A stretch of DNA of 64,000 nt from contig NZ_AXAP01000009.1 of assembly GCF_000472865.1 (NCBI RefSeq), positions 1 to 64,000 of the forward strand. The letters run 5' to 3'. Shown piece by piece: positions 16,863-25,489 of this stretch. A program made the translations under genes and the position numbers. The stretch's first letter is position 1; every line of letters begins with the position of its first letter. The notes under the pieces were generated by a model. That model was not told where the DNA came from and ran no database searches. It was given only the letters and a program-made list of their open reading frames with translations. This DNA is from Bradyrhizobium elkanii WSM2783 (GTDB taxonomy: Bacteria > Pseudomonadota > Alphaproteobacteria > Rhizobiales > Xanthobacteraceae).

Positions 16863-17072
16863 ATGGCTACAGGTACTGTGAAGTGGTTCAACGGGCAAAA
16901 GGGTTTTGGATTTATTCAGCCCAATGACGGCGGAAACGATGTGTTCGTTCACATCAGTGCGGTCGAGCGGGCCGGGCTTTCTGGACTCGCTGAAGGGCAG
17001 CGAGTGAACTACGAAGTCAAGACCGACCCGAAGCGTGGCAAGGTCAGCGCCGAGAACCTCTCGCTGGCGTAA
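16863..17072 (+). CDS. CspA-type cold-shock protein
   Basis: A 69-residue single cold-shock domain protein, the usual length. RNP1 (KGFGFI) and RNP2 (VFVHI) nucleic-acid-binding motifs are intact. It acts as a single-stranded RNA/DNA chaperone. The ATG at 16863 follows GGAGAAATGTT and gives the canonical N-terminus [11 protein letters not shown] strong intrinsic terminator lies 42 nt downstream, so it is monocistronic and separated from rpsU. Confidence 0.97.
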   Translation: MATGTVKWFNGQKGFGFIQPNDGGNDVFVHISAVERAGLSGLAEGQRVNYEVKTDPKRGKVSAENLSLA

Positions 17073-17113
17073 GTAGCTTTCGTCATTCCACGGACGTGCT
17101 GGGATGACTGTGC

Positions 17114-17146
17114 AGCCTGCTCGATCTCGGGATTGAGCGGGCTTTT
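17114..17146 (+). terminator. Intrinsic terminator of the cold-shock gene
   Basis: A 12-bp stem (agcctgctcgat with attgagcgggct, two G-U pairs) with a 6-nt loop is followed directly by TTTT. Confidence 0.85.
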
Positions 17147-17244
17147 GTGCGTGCTAGATGGTCGGGATTTACCTCGACGGAGTCGTCGTAACGCTTCGGC
17201 TGCCGCGACTTCGGCCAACTTGGCGCAGCAACTTTGATGGAGCA

Positions 17245-17538
17245 ATGACCGTGCAAGTAATCGTTCGCGACAACAACGTCGACCAGGCGCTTCGAGTTCT
17301 GAAGAGGAAGATGCAGCGCGAGGGCGTATTCAGGGAAATGAAACGTCGTCGTTCTTACGAAAAGCCCTCGGAAAAGAAGGCCAGGGAGAAATCTGACGCC
17401 GTGCGTCGTGCCCGCAAGCTTGCTCGGAAACAGGCCATTCGCGAGGGGCTCATTGCCGCGCCACCTAAAAAGGAAAGAGTCCCGAGCAAGCATCCGCAAG
17501 TGCTGCCCGCCACTACCAGCGGCACGCGAGGGACCTGA
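17245..17538 (+). CDS. rpsU: 30S ribosomal protein S21
   Basis: The 97-residue protein begins [20 protein letters not shown], the standard S21 N-terminus, followed by the basic helix [17 protein letters not shown]. The C-terminal extension (residues 70-97), rich in Lys, Ala and Pro, is typical of rhizobial S21. S21 sits in the small ribosomal subunit and assists initiation. The start at 17245 rather than an upstream frame is fixed by homology. The csp-rpsU neighbourhood is common in alphaproteobacteria, and both are often induced by cold. Confidence 0.95.
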   Translation: MTVQVIVRDNNVDQALRVLKRKMQREGVFREMKRRRSYEKPSEKKAREKSDAVRRARKLARKQAIREGLIAAPPKKERVPSKHPQVLPATTSGTRGT

Positions 17539-17924
17539 CAAGTGTGCGAGGTGGATCACCGTCCGCTAGCGCCGTGTCCGCAACGCTCGGTGTAACGCAG
17601 ACGCCTGGTCAGCTCGCAAGCTATGGACGAGGAGGGAAGGACGTCCCGCACTCAGACGCTAAAGATCAGGGACAGGCTATGGAAGATCCGACTCCTACGG
17701 CTATGACGGTTCCAATTTCGCCGAACGTGCGCCCACGTCGTGGCGTCTGCCGGAGAAACACTGGCGGAACTGAGTCGGGTCATGAAGCGACATAGGCGAC
17801 ATGGCAATTCCAAACACGAGTCCATTCCTTCGAACTTTATCGAATCCGCGTGGGCAACCCGCTATTGCAGCAAAGCCTCGCTGGTCCACGTAATCGCTCA
17901 CGGCAGGGGTCATCTACCCTTTAG
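17539..17924. other. Intergenic region, no gene seen
   Basis: About 390 nt after rpsU. Open frames here have unusual composition and no recognisable protein. The right end leads into the autotransporter relic without an obvious promoter or start codon for it. Confidence 0.5.
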
Positions 17925-18350
17925 GGTAGTGGCCAGATCGCCGTTCATTGCAGCCTTGAGCTGCCGGCCTATGCCGAGCGGAGCCTCGGCGTTGGCGGGC
18001 TGTTCGCACTGAACTATGCCGGCCAGACCACGACAGATACCCGCACCGAGCTCGGCCTGCGCACCGACAAGTCGTTCGCCATGGAGGACGCCGTGCTGAC
18101 GCTGCGCGGCCGGCTGGCATGGGCGCATGATTACAATCCCGATCGCGCGGTGAGTGCGATCTTCCAGTCGCTGCCGGGCGCAAGTTTTGTCGTGAACGGC
18201 GCGCGGCCGGATCCCGATTCCGCGCTCGTCAGCGCCAGCGCCGAGCAGAACTGGCTGAACGGTTTCTCGCTCGCCGCAACGTTCGAAGGCGAGTTTTCCG
18301 GCAACGTCACCAGCTACGCCGGCAAGGGCGTCGTCAAATATAGCTGGTGA
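17925..18350 (+). pseudogene. C-terminal relic of an autotransporter beta-barrel
   Basis: The frame is open from 17925 to the stop at 18350. It encodes the last part of an autotransporter domain, including GLFALNYAGQTTTDTRTELG, and the final strand YAGKGVVKYSW with the terminal aromatic residue expected of an outer-membrane barrel. About 110 residues are barrel-like. The passenger domain, the first barrel strands, the signal peptide and a start codon are all missing, and an in-frame stop precedes 17925. It is therefore a truncated remnant. Breakdown of sequence similarity upstream of about 17960 marks the probable deletion junction. Confidence 0.75.
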
Positions 18351-18362
18351 ACAGCTCTCCGC

Positions 18363-18500
18363 TGTCATCGTCCGCCACCGGGTCGGCCGAATGGCCGCCC
18401 GATGACAGGCTCCGGCGGACGATCCAGTATCCCAGAGGCGACTGAGCTTGAGCCGAGAGGCCGCCGGATACTGGATGCCCCGCCTTCGCGGGGCATGACG
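18363..18500. repeat. Composite intergenic repeat with nested hairpin element
   Basis: The outer palindrome tcatcgtccgcc/ggcggacgat is interrupted at its tip by a 40-nt element (18374-18413) that also occurs at 29140-29180 and 30982-31022. To the right is another palindromic unit ending in atgccccgc-cttc-gcggggcat (18475-18496), which may terminate the minus-strand operon ending at 18558. Confidence 0.75.
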
Positions 18501-18557
18501 ATGGAGTGCGTGAGCGGTGGCCCCGGGGCGGCGATCACGTCAACGCAAGACGGTGTC

Positions 18558-19121
18558 TCACAGTTTGACGTAGCTCCAGCCTTGTTCCTGCAGCTCCAGG
18601 ACGCGGACGACGCCGGATTTCACAATCGTCGCCTGTGGAACGAGATTGATATCCTTGTTCTCCGCCTTACGCATGTTTTCCCGGGTATTGCCGCAGGCTT
18701 TAAAGGAGATTTCCGGGTTGCTCATTGCGAGCCCCTCGATGCGCGCCTTCACCGGAGAGGTGTCATCGCGCAGCATGTGAAGGCCAGGGCCAAACGTGAC
18801 AACCTCAATCGACACGTCTTCACCGAGATTGCGGTAGTATTGCGCGACGTTGGTTGCATTGTTCAGTGCGAGATTCATCATCGCAGGGTCGTTGGAATTG
18901 ACCTGCAGCAGGAGCTGATGCGGCTTCTTGGGGATCTCGGTGGGTTTTGTCATCAGCACCAGTTTCTGCTTGCTCGCCTGCTTCTGCGTGCTCAGCCGGT
19001 ACTGCTTACTTGCTTGCGGCCTCACGTGATCGTCTGGCTGCGCTTGCGTGGTCGGCGCGATCAGGAGCGACATCGCCAAGCTGGCAATGGCTGCTACCGC
19101 CAGATTTCCAATTCTGATCAT
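18558..19121 (-). CDS. Exported DsrE/DsrF-like protein
   Basis: The 187-residue product starts with a signal peptide (residues 1-28, ending TTQAQP) after a GGGAGAAGCAAG ribosome site. The C-terminal domain (about 75-187) has the DsrE fold pattern: LLLQVNSNDPAMMNLALNNA, VEVVTFGPGLHML and the Cys in FKACGNTR. DsrE-like proteins handle or bind sulfur, and the Cys in the last motif is the position used by the family. The periplasmic location differs from the cytosolic DsrEFH complex. It is the last gene of a four-gene operon. The precise role is unknown. Confidence 0.8.
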   Translation of the reverse strand: MIRIGNLAVAAIASLAMSLLIAPTTQAQPDDHVRPQASKQYRLSTQKQASKQKLVLMTKPTEIPKKPHQLLLQVNSNDPAMMNLALNNATNVAQYYRNLGEDVSIEVVTFGPGLHMLRDDTSPVKARIEGLAMSNPEISFKACGNTRENMRKAENKDINLVPQATIVKSGVVRVLELQEQGWSYVKL

Positions 19122-19146
19122 CTTGCTTCTCCCTGTCCCATGACCA

Positions 19147-19788
19147 TCAGTCGCCTGGTCTGGCGACGGCATGTGGCCATCTGCACGCCGCCGCGAGTTT
19201 TTCGCGCACAGTCTTCAATCCGCCGAGCAGGAAATGCGCCTCCTGAGCCGCGCCGGTGCGGGTGGAAAGACGGACGGCGATGTCGCCCTCTTCGGGCAAC
19301 GATTGCAGCAGGTGCACGACGTCACCCCGGAAAGCGGCACCGGGCCCGAATGATGGCGAGGTGGCCGCAAGCTGCACCGGCGGATTCGCATTGACGCGGT
19401 AGGAGATGGTGTATTCCTCGGCACGGCCTGATACCGCCGGTCCTGCGAGCACGAGCTCGGTGCGGCCTTTGCGGCAGTGGATCGCGAGTTGCATCGCGGT
19501 GCTATCCGACTCACCGCGAGCGGATGTGGTGGCGGTGACGATCGGCGAATAGTCCACCGGCGATGTGGTCTCGCTGAGCAGCCAGTTGTCGTACGGCGCC
19601 GGGCGACCAGGCGGCGCTATCTTACGTGATAGATCGTCCAGACATTGTAGCCGGGCCGGCCCCTCCATCACCGAGCACGCCCGAAGATTTGTCATCGGAT
19701 CGTTCGTGCTTTGAGCGTAGGCGATGCCGCAAGCCATTTTGCAAGCCATTTTGAACGTGACGGCGAGGGGAAAAGCAGCGACCTTCAT
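19147..19788 (-). CDS. Exported VasI/TagO-like protein
   Basis: The 213-residue product has a hydrophobic N-terminal signal. Residues 30-50 contain CSVMEGPARLQCLDDL, the C-x-aRLxCxD pattern of VasI/TagO-like proteins. The body (WLLSETTSPVDYSPIV, then MQLAIHCRKGRTELVLAG) fits the same family. TagO-type proteins are known from type VI secretion clusters, but no such genes are near. The start ATG overlaps the stop of the TAXI gene (ATGA). A 12-bp tandem duplication near the start produces KMACKMAC within the signal. Confidence 0.7.
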   Translation of the reverse strand: MKVAAFPLAVTFKMACKMACGIAYAQSTNDPMTNLRACSVMEGPARLQCLDDLSRKIAPPGRPAPYDNWLLSETTSPVDYSPIVTATTSARGESDSTAMQLAIHCRKGRTELVLAGPAVSGRAEEYTISYRVNANPPVQLAATSPSFGPGAAFRGDVVHLLQSLPEEGDIAVRLSTRTGAAQEAHFLLGGLKTVREKLAAACRWPHAVARPGD

Positions 19789-20828
19789 CGAGGCGCCTGT
19801 GCGCTGCGCGCCTTGCGATCCAGCCATTCCTGCGCGGCCGGGAAACGGGTCAGTCCGGGGACGGTCGCTGCGAGATTGATCGACTGCCATTTCGGGTCAA
19901 AGCCTGGCGCCTGCAGGCGGTCTACTCGCGAGAACAGGTAGTCGACGAAGCGCGCGACGCGTTGATAATGGTTCGACCGCGGCGGCCAATTGAACGCGAC
20001 AAGCGCGGTCGGCACCGCGATCGTCGACACCCTCTCGCCCTGCTTGATCAGATTGGGATACTCATTTGTCTCCAGCGTCGCGGGCAGGTAGTAGTCCTCG
20101 AACTTGCTGTCGTATTGGACCGGGAGAAACCTGAATCCTGCCTCCCAGCGGCCGCGCACGAAGGCGTCGACCGGTTTCGACGTGATGAACACCACCGCCG
20201 CCATCTCACCTTTGCGCATCTGTTCCAGGGCGAGCTGATGGGGAATGAACGTCTTCTCGACCTCGATGCCGAGACGACTGAAGATCAGCGGTCCCGAATA
20301 GGCGGCCGCGGTGCCCTTCGTGTTGAAGTTCACTTTCTTGCCGGCGAGATCTTGTAGGCCTGTGATTTCCGGTCGGACGAAAATATGCAGTTCGGACGGG
20401 AAGAGATTGAGCAGGTAAGTGATGCGGTTTCGGATCTGCGGCACTTGAATCTTGTACTCTTCGAGCGCGTCGGAGTTGATGATCGCGGTATCGACGCCGC
20501 GCAGATAGAGCAGCGAGTTCAGATTCTCGGTGGCGCCCCGGGTGACGATCGGCAGCAGATGCATGTTTGCTCCGTCATCGACGACGCGGGCCATTTCCGC
20601 AGCCAGGCGAATTGGTGCTCCCTCCAGCAAGCCGCCAGCGAGCCCGACGGTCCAAGCGTTCATGCGGTCTTTTTCGGTCCCAAGCGGCAAGGGCCGTCGA
20701 GCCACTTGTGCATTGCCCTTGGAGGGTTGCGCGGTCTGTGCGTCCAAGTCAGCCGGTTGAAGCATCATGGCGGCCAGCACCAGCGCGGCAAGCAGGAGCA
20801 ACGAGCGTGACCTTGGCAGCGTGTTCAT
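19785..20828 (-). CDS. TAXI-family TRAP transporter solute-binding protein
   Basis: A 347-residue periplasmic binding protein with a signal peptide (start MNTLPRSRSL at 20828, hydrophobic to about residue 30). Characteristic segments are WTVGLAGGLLEGAPIRLAAEM, TENLNSLLYLRGVDTAIINSD and DLAGKKVNFNTKGTAAAYSG. The family binds small carboxylates, often glutamate-like compounds, and delivers them to fused TRAP permeases. No DctQM-type permease gene is adjacent, so it either serves a distant permease or has been recruited for sensing. It is the second gene of the operon and is translationally coupled to the next gene. Confidence 0.85.
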   Translation of the reverse strand: MNTLPRSRSLLLLAALVLAAMMLQPADLDAQTAQPSKGNAQVARRPLPLGTEKDRMNAWTVGLAGGLLEGAPIRLAAEMARVVDDGANMHLLPIVTRGATENLNSLLYLRGVDTAIINSDALEEYKIQVPQIRNRITYLLNLFPSELHIFVRPEITGLQDLAGKKVNFNTKGTAAAYSGPLIFSRLGIEVEKTFIPHQLALEQMRKGEMAAVVFITSKPVDAFVRGRWEAGFRFLPVQYDSKFEDYYLPATLETNEYPNLIKQGERVSTIAVPTALVAFNWPPRSNHYQRVARFVDYLFSRVDRLQAPGFDPKWQSINLAATVPGLTRFPAAQEWLDRKARSAQAPR

Positions 20829-20898
20829 GTCAGTCCCCCTCTTGATCACCAACTGCAGCAGCCAGCGTCATCATGTGGAACGCAACAATCTCATTCTC

Positions 20899-22464
20899 TC
20901 ACCGGGGCAACGCGTCGAGCCGGTCCTTGGCTTCGCGAATACCGCCGCTGTGTGCCTTCGCGTAGAGCTCTCGCGCCTTGGCCGCTTCGCCGCGCGTTCC
21001 ATAGGTGCCCCAGGCGGATAAAACCGCGGGATCATATGTCTCGGCGAGCATAAAACTTGCCCGCGCATTGTCGTTCTCGGCGGCACGCTCGAGCACTATC
21101 CTTGCTGCGCCGATATTGCCCTGGCCGAGCAACGCACTGGCGCGCGCGATCAATCGGGCCGGCTCCGTCTTGTCCTGGTCTGCGGCTGTTGGGGGCTCCG
21201 ATACGGCGGCTGCCACGGTTTGTGTCACCGGCACCATCGGGCCTTCAATTGCGCGGCCGACGGTCACGCTCTCATCGACGGGGCGCCGCGCCGATGCAAG
21301 ATCCCGTGCCATGGCTTCAGTTCTGCGCCGCTCCTGCTGCAGTGATTGCCATAGTTCCGCGATGGTGGCATCCGCCGTCTGCTTCTGCTGGACGGCTTCA
21401 TCAACGGCCTTCTGCGACTGCGCGGCCTGGGTCTCGATCTCGCTGCTCGTTCCGGCAAGTTCACTCGCGAGTGCGGCGGCACGCATTTGCGCCTCGTCGA
21501 GCGCGCGGCGTTGTTGCTCGGCACTCGCCGTCATCGCCTGGCGCGCCGCGCCGACTTCCTGGGTGAGGGCGGCGGTTTTTTCCTGCTCCTGCCGCAGCGA
21601 CTGCCGCAGTTCCGCGATCTCGCGCTCCGTCGTCTGTCTCTGTTGCGTGGTCGCATCGTCAGGATTGCGCGACTGTGTGTCCCGGGTTTCGGTCTCGCCG
21701 CGCGTTCCGGCAAGTTCGTTCGCGAGCGCCGCAGCGTGGGCCTGTTCCTGTTGAAGGGATTGCCGCAGCTCTTCTGCTGCAATTTCCGCAGCTTCCCAGC
21801 GCTGCATCGCGTCGTGCTGAAACTTGCTCGACAGCGCCAGCATCGTCTCCAAGTCGCCGCGGACTTTTGTGAGCTCGGCCGTCAGTGCGGTGGATCTTTC
21901 GCGTTCTTGGTCAAGCGACTGCTGCAATTCCGCGGACGTGGCCGTCGCCGGCCCGCGCGCCGGTACGTCCCTGTAGGAAGTCTCATCGCCGAGCGCTTGG
22001 CGACGCTGCACTGTGCCCGCCAACGGCTCCTGTCGCGAAAGGTCGGTGTCCTGCATGAGGACTGCCGTCGTTCCGCGCTGGACGAGCGTTTGCCACTCGG
22101 CGACCTCAGGCTTCAGGTTGAGCCCGACGGCGCGCCCGGCTTCGATCGTCTTCGAGACCTCGGCGCCGCTGAATTGGTCGAACAGACCGATCAGCGCAGC
22201 TGCAACGAGGATTGCGGCGATCAAAGAACCCGCTAACCATTGGCCCGCACGACCGATCTGGAACCGATCGCTCGATCGGTCGTCTTGAAACACATCATCG
22301 GTTATTGGATACCAATGCGCCGGCGCGATTCTGATGGGATGCCCATTTTTCCAAACCCATTCGCCCGCTTCACGTGACCAATGAGCGATGTCAAAGGTTC
22401 CGGTCGCGCTCTCGAGCCAGATATCCTGTCCGTCCCTTGGTGCAGTATCAATTGGCCGGCGCAT
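20899..22464 (-). CDS. Membrane protein with long coiled coil and C-terminal TPR/Sel1-like domain
   Basis: A 521-residue protein. Residues 1-60 form a Trp-rich cytoplasmic domain (RRPIDTAPRDGQDIWLES), then one membrane helix (about 75-95, WLAGSLIAAILVAAALIGLF). A long coiled coil of roughly 190-370, with repeated LRQSLQQEQ- and AAALASELAGT-type units, follows. The C-terminal domain (about 430-521) has Sel1/TPR features (ARASALLGQGNIGAARIVLERA). The coiled-coil repeats are internally duplicated. It is the first gene of the operon and probably a structural or scaffolding envelope protein. No named family is assigned. Confidence 0.7.
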   Translation of the reverse strand: MRRPIDTAPRDGQDIWLESATGTFDIAHWSREAGEWVWKNGHPIRIAPAHWYPITDDVFQDDRSSDRFQIGRAGQWLAGSLIAAILVAAALIGLFDQFSGAEVSKTIEAGRAVGLNLKPEVAEWQTLVQRGTTAVLMQDTDLSRQEPLAGTVQRRQALGDETSYRDVPARGPATATSAELQQSLDQERERSTALTAELTKVRGDLETMLALSSKFQHDAMQRWEAAEIAAEELRQSLQQEQAHAAALANELAGTRGETETRDTQSRNPDDATTQQRQTTEREIAELRQSLRQEQEKTAALTQEVGAARQAMTASAEQQRRALDEAQMRAAALASELAGTSSEIETQAAQSQKAVDEAVQQKQTADATIAELWQSLQQERRRTEAMARDLASARRPVDESVTVGRAIEGPMVPVTQTVAAAVSEPPTAADQDKTEPARLIARASALLGQGNIGAARIVLERAAENDNARASFMLAETYDPAVLSAWGTYGTRGEAAKARELYAKAHSGGIREAKDRLDALPR

Positions 22465-23066
22465 GTATGACGCCTTCGCATGTCTTGGTATTCAATCAGA
22501 CCACGTGCAATCGGACTGACGCCGCAGCAATTCGGGCGGTCGCGGCGCCCCAAACGTCGCAAGAAGAAAAACATCATTTAACTATAATTTAAAGTCAAAT
22601 TAAATCACGCGGATCCCGGCGTGGGCTGTTGAGCTGTGCGTCCGTCAATTGGGTCCGGACGCGGTTGGGGGCGGGTCGCTGATTGAGCCTTGGAATATCA
22701 ACGGAAAGGTGCGTCGCCAGGAATATTGCCGTGAAACCAAAGTTTCGTTCTGCTTGGTCTTTGTTATTATAAAAGATAATTTAATTGTTTAATGAAAAGA
22801 AAGGGGTAATAAATATTGCCAACCCGAAAGTTGCTTTTATTGGGCTGGCAGTATCAGGGATTGCGACCGCCAGCCTTCGCGGGATAAGCGGTCATTTCCT
22901 GCAATCAATGGCGCCTCAGCTAAGCGCTATCGTGCGCAAGCGCGCCAAACCGCCTTGTTGAGTCCGGCAGCATCAAAGCACGGCTCGGTACGGCGATGGT
23001 TGCCCGGCAGGGGCGACGCATCTGGCTGGCGCCATCGACCCCCGACCCAGGGCGCGCTAGCGCCAA
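22465..23066. other. Intergenic region with an unusually AT-rich core
   Basis: Around 600 nt with no supported gene. Bases 22570-22620 and 22735-22830 are strikingly AT-rich (stretches such as ataaaagataatttaattg) compared with the surrounding GC-rich DNA. The left part should contain the promoter of the coiled-coil operon. The AT-rich core could be a protein-binding or foreign remnant. Confidence 0.55.
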
Positions 23067-23162
23067 TCACGTCAGCGCAAGCGCGACGAGGCCAGAGCAC
23101 AACAGGACGATCCCGGCAATGGTGACGGCGAGAAAGCTGTAAGAGGCAAATTCTTCACGCAT
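23067..23162 (-). CDS. 31-residue membrane peptide
   Basis: Begins MREEFASYSFLAV and is almost entirely one hydrophobic helix (ending LLCSGLVALALT). A GAGG ribosome site lies 6 nt before the ATG at 23162, which supports this start over a longer in-frame version from 23315. Very small membrane proteins of this style are conserved in Bradyrhizobium. Function unknown. Confidence 0.5.
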   Translation of the reverse strand: MREEFASYSFLAVTIAGIVLLCSGLVALALT

Positions 23163-23322
23163 GGCGCACCTCAAAAAAGCGTCCCCGCAATAGCTTCGGA
23201 TCGTCGTTCTCCGGCACCCGACACCAACATAGTCCGCCCCCGTTTCCGCAGAATTTCGATCAAACCGGAAAACGGTTTCGTCACCCGCACCGATTGTTTC
23301 GTGATCGTTACACACGTGCGGG

Positions 23323-23360
23323 CCAAAAAAGTGCGGCCAGCCATTGGGGGATGGCTGGCC
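23323..23360 (-). terminator. Intrinsic terminator of the transglutaminase-like peptidase gene
   Basis: A perfect 10-bp stem (ggccagccat/atggctggcc) with a 6-nt loop is followed on the minus strand by GCACTTTTTT. It lies 66 nt downstream of the stop codon. Confidence 0.85.
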
Positions 23361-23425
23361 GCGCGCGAACCGGTCTGGGACGGGGAGGGGTGGGGATGTG
23401 ACCGGGTCGCGTGTTCGATGGTCCC

Positions 23426-24052
23426 TTATTGCCGCGAGCTGGCGGTGGCGACCGCCGGGCGGTTGTCGCCGAGCGAGACCCAGACGTTAGGGTCGCTCTG
23501 CGACTGCCGCTTGACGAAACGGTAGCCGGTTGCAGTCCAGGCGACGACGTCCTCGTTCTGGTTGTCGAGGATGAACTCGCCCTTGTCGGTCTTCACGGTG
23601 AGCACCGCGTGGCCTTCGCCCTTCTTGTCGCGCACGACCGTGATCAACAGCGCCTCGCGCGGCCAGCCGGCATCGATCAGCATCTTGCGCTTCAAGAGCA
23701 CGTAGTCCTCGCAGTCGCCGTAGCCGTCGGTCGGCAACGACCATTTCTCGATCACGCCCCAATGATCCATGTCGGTCATCGGCTTGATGGTCTCGTTGAC
23801 CCATTTGTTGACCCGGAGCAGATCGCGCCACGCCGTCTGCGACAGCACGATGTCGCGCGGTTGTGTCGCGCCGCCGCGGCAATCGACCGGATTGTCGGCG
23901 CAGAATTCGACCCAGCCGATCGGCGAACGCGTGGTGTCGCCGAGGCTGGCATAGACCACGTCGCCCGCTTTCGCCGCGACGCTGGTAGTGACGCTTAGTC
24001 CGAAAAGGATGGCCGCAACCGCCCATCCTTTCTTCTGTCCCCTGAAAACCAT
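23426..24052 (-). CDS. Transglutaminase-like cysteine peptidase (BTLCP family)
   Basis: The 208-residue product starts at MVFRGQKKGW (24052) with a signal peptide to about residue 33. The catalytic triad is visible: Cys in GDCEDYV, His in GEGHAVLTV and Asp in FILDNQN. The family is periplasmic in proteobacteria, with LapG, which cleaves surface adhesins under c-di-GMP control, as the known member. No LapD or large adhesin gene is adjacent, although a PilZ protein gene follows upstream. The true substrate is unknown. Confidence 0.88.
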   Translation of the reverse strand: MVFRGQKKGWAVAAILFGLSVTTSVAAKAGDVVYASLGDTTRSPIGWVEFCADNPVDCRGGATQPRDIVLSQTAWRDLLRVNKWVNETIKPMTDMDHWGVIEKWSLPTDGYGDCEDYVLLKRKMLIDAGWPREALLITVVRDKKGEGHAVLTVKTDKGEFILDNQNEDVVAWTATGYRFVKRQSQSDPNVWVSLGDNRPAVATASSRQ

Positions 24053-24385
24053 TGTGGCCCCCGTTTTTCTCGTTGGGACCACGTTTCGCACAAAGGTTTT
24101 GCGGTGCGGCTAAGTCAGCAAAGGTGATTTGACTTGAATGCAAGTAAAGCTAGCAGCGAATTCGATCTATACTTGAAGCAAATTCGACTAAAATTCGAGA
24201 CAACTGCAATTGATTCAAATTTTACGCTTTAACATCCTAACGCTATGCCAGAAGGTCTTTTGCGTCTCCAAAGCCGCTCGCGTTAACCGCGTGCAGTGGG
24301 CGCCAGACAAGGCAAAGGCGGCGTCCGCCATCGCGGATGCCGCCTCGTTCGAGCTGAAAATCAGGGGATTTGAGCCTCGCGCGCT
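24053..24385. other. Intergenic region between peptidase and PilZ genes
   Basis: The part 24120-24260 is AT-rich and likely carries the promoter of the peptidase gene. The right part contains the terminator of the PilZ gene (24316-24345). No gene or tRNA seen. Confidence 0.6.
24316..24345 (-). terminator. Intrinsic terminator of the PilZ gene
   Basis: A 13-bp stem with one mismatch (aggcggcgtccgc with gcggatgccgcct) and a 4-nt loop, followed on the minus strand by TTTGCCTTGT. It lies 40 nt after the stop codon. Confidence 0.75.
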
Positions 24386-25003
24386 TTACCGCGCGGTAAC
24401 CGCGTCTTCGAGCGTCTCGGCGGCCTGCTCGTGGACGAACTCCAGCGCGAAGCCGTCGTCGAGGTTTCGCACCACGCGCGACTGCACGCGGCCGAGCATC
24501 ACCAGCGATTTCACCGGCGGCCTGTTCTCGGCGGCGATCGCCGCACCCGACAGCGAGAGGTCGATGATGCGGCAGGTCATCTTGCTGCCGTCCTCCAGCG
24601 TGAGCAGCGCGATTGGATTGCGCGGCACGATACGGTCGTGGCGGCGGTCTTCCGGCAGATTGAGGATGTCGCGGTTGGCGAGCCAGGTGAGCTGTGCGGC
24701 GAGCTTGTCGCGCTTGCGCGGCGTCGAGATGATCGTCATCGCAAAGCCGTTGTCGATGATGCGGGTGATCTTGCCCTCGACGCGGCCGATATGGTCGAGA
24801 TAGGCGATCACGCGGTCGCCGACATTGCCGATGCCGGGCGCCAGCAACGCGAGCCCGCCGGGAGACATATTAATAATCTGGCAAGGAAATTCGCGCCGAT
24901 CGGGCAACATGTAGCGGCCGAGCAGGTGCACCTTGACGCGCTGGAAGCGCCGCCGTTCCTCCTGTGCCGGGAAGACCGTAGGTTTCTTTTGTGCAAACGA
25001 CAT
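24386..25003 (-). CDS. Protein with two tandem PilZ domains
   Basis: A 205-residue cytosolic protein. The first PilZ domain (about 15-105) carries RRFQR and NMSPGG, and the second (about 115-200) carries RRHDR and DLSLSG. These are the RxxxR and D/NxSxxG motifs that contact cyclic di-GMP, and both copies look intact. PilZ proteins transmit c-di-GMP levels to motility, exopolysaccharide or secretion. The start MSFAQKKPTV at 25003 is favoured because upstream residues are not conserved in type. It could bind two dimers of the ligand. Confidence 0.85.
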   Translation of the reverse strand: MSFAQKKPTVFPAQEERRRFQRVKVHLLGRYMLPDRREFPCQIINMSPGGLALLAPGIGNVGDRVIAYLDHIGRVEGKITRIIDNGFAMTIISTPRKRDKLAAQLTWLANRDILNLPEDRRHDRIVPRNPIALLTLEDGSKMTCRIIDLSLSGAAIAAENRPPVKSLVMLGRVQSRVVRNLDDGFALEFVHEQAAETLEDAVTAR

Positions 25004-25228
25004 CACCGCCACCCGACAACCGGCCTTCCGGCGCGGCACGACCCTACGGCTGACAGGGTTAATGAGCGGTTAGCCGCGGTTGCATCAAGTATGGGCACGC
25101 ACGCGACCGATGAGCGCAATCCGGAGCGCTCTCTGCCCACGCACGAACAGTCTGACTCGCGGCTGACCCCCATCCCAGCGTTCCCCCTTGCAGGGGGAAG
25201 GAGCGCAGCGGCGCAGGTGGCGACATCT

Positions 25229-25278
25229 CACCTCCCCTTAAAAAGGGGAGGTCGGTTTGCGCGCTTACGCGCAAACCG
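25229..25278. repeat. Two adjacent perfect hairpins in an intergenic repeat
   Basis: Hairpin one (25230-25252) pairs acctcccctt with aaggggaggt. Hairpin two (25254-25277) pairs ggtttgcgcg with cgcgcaaacc. The surrounding purine-rich text (25170-25330) has the look of a scattered intergenic repeat. The region lies between divergent genes. Confidence 0.7.
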
Positions 25279-25489
25279 GGTGGGGATCCTGCCTCCACGA
25301 ACGGGGAAGCGGAGGGGGAACGCAGCGCCAATGCCTACCTATCGTCCCTGCAAATTCCCTTTGCGCATAGGGCCCCGCGACTTCGTCCGGGCTCGGAGGC
25401 TGTTCCGATGGCAAGCCGGCGTGTAGTCTGCTCGCGAGGCCCCGTAGAGGGCAGGCAACAAGGAACGAGGGGAGGCATCGGACACGAGC

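Noticed and set aside
18402..19394. Plus-strand frame of 330 codons
   Set aside because: It covers a repeat and the antisense strand of the DsrE-like gene, and its composition is irregular.
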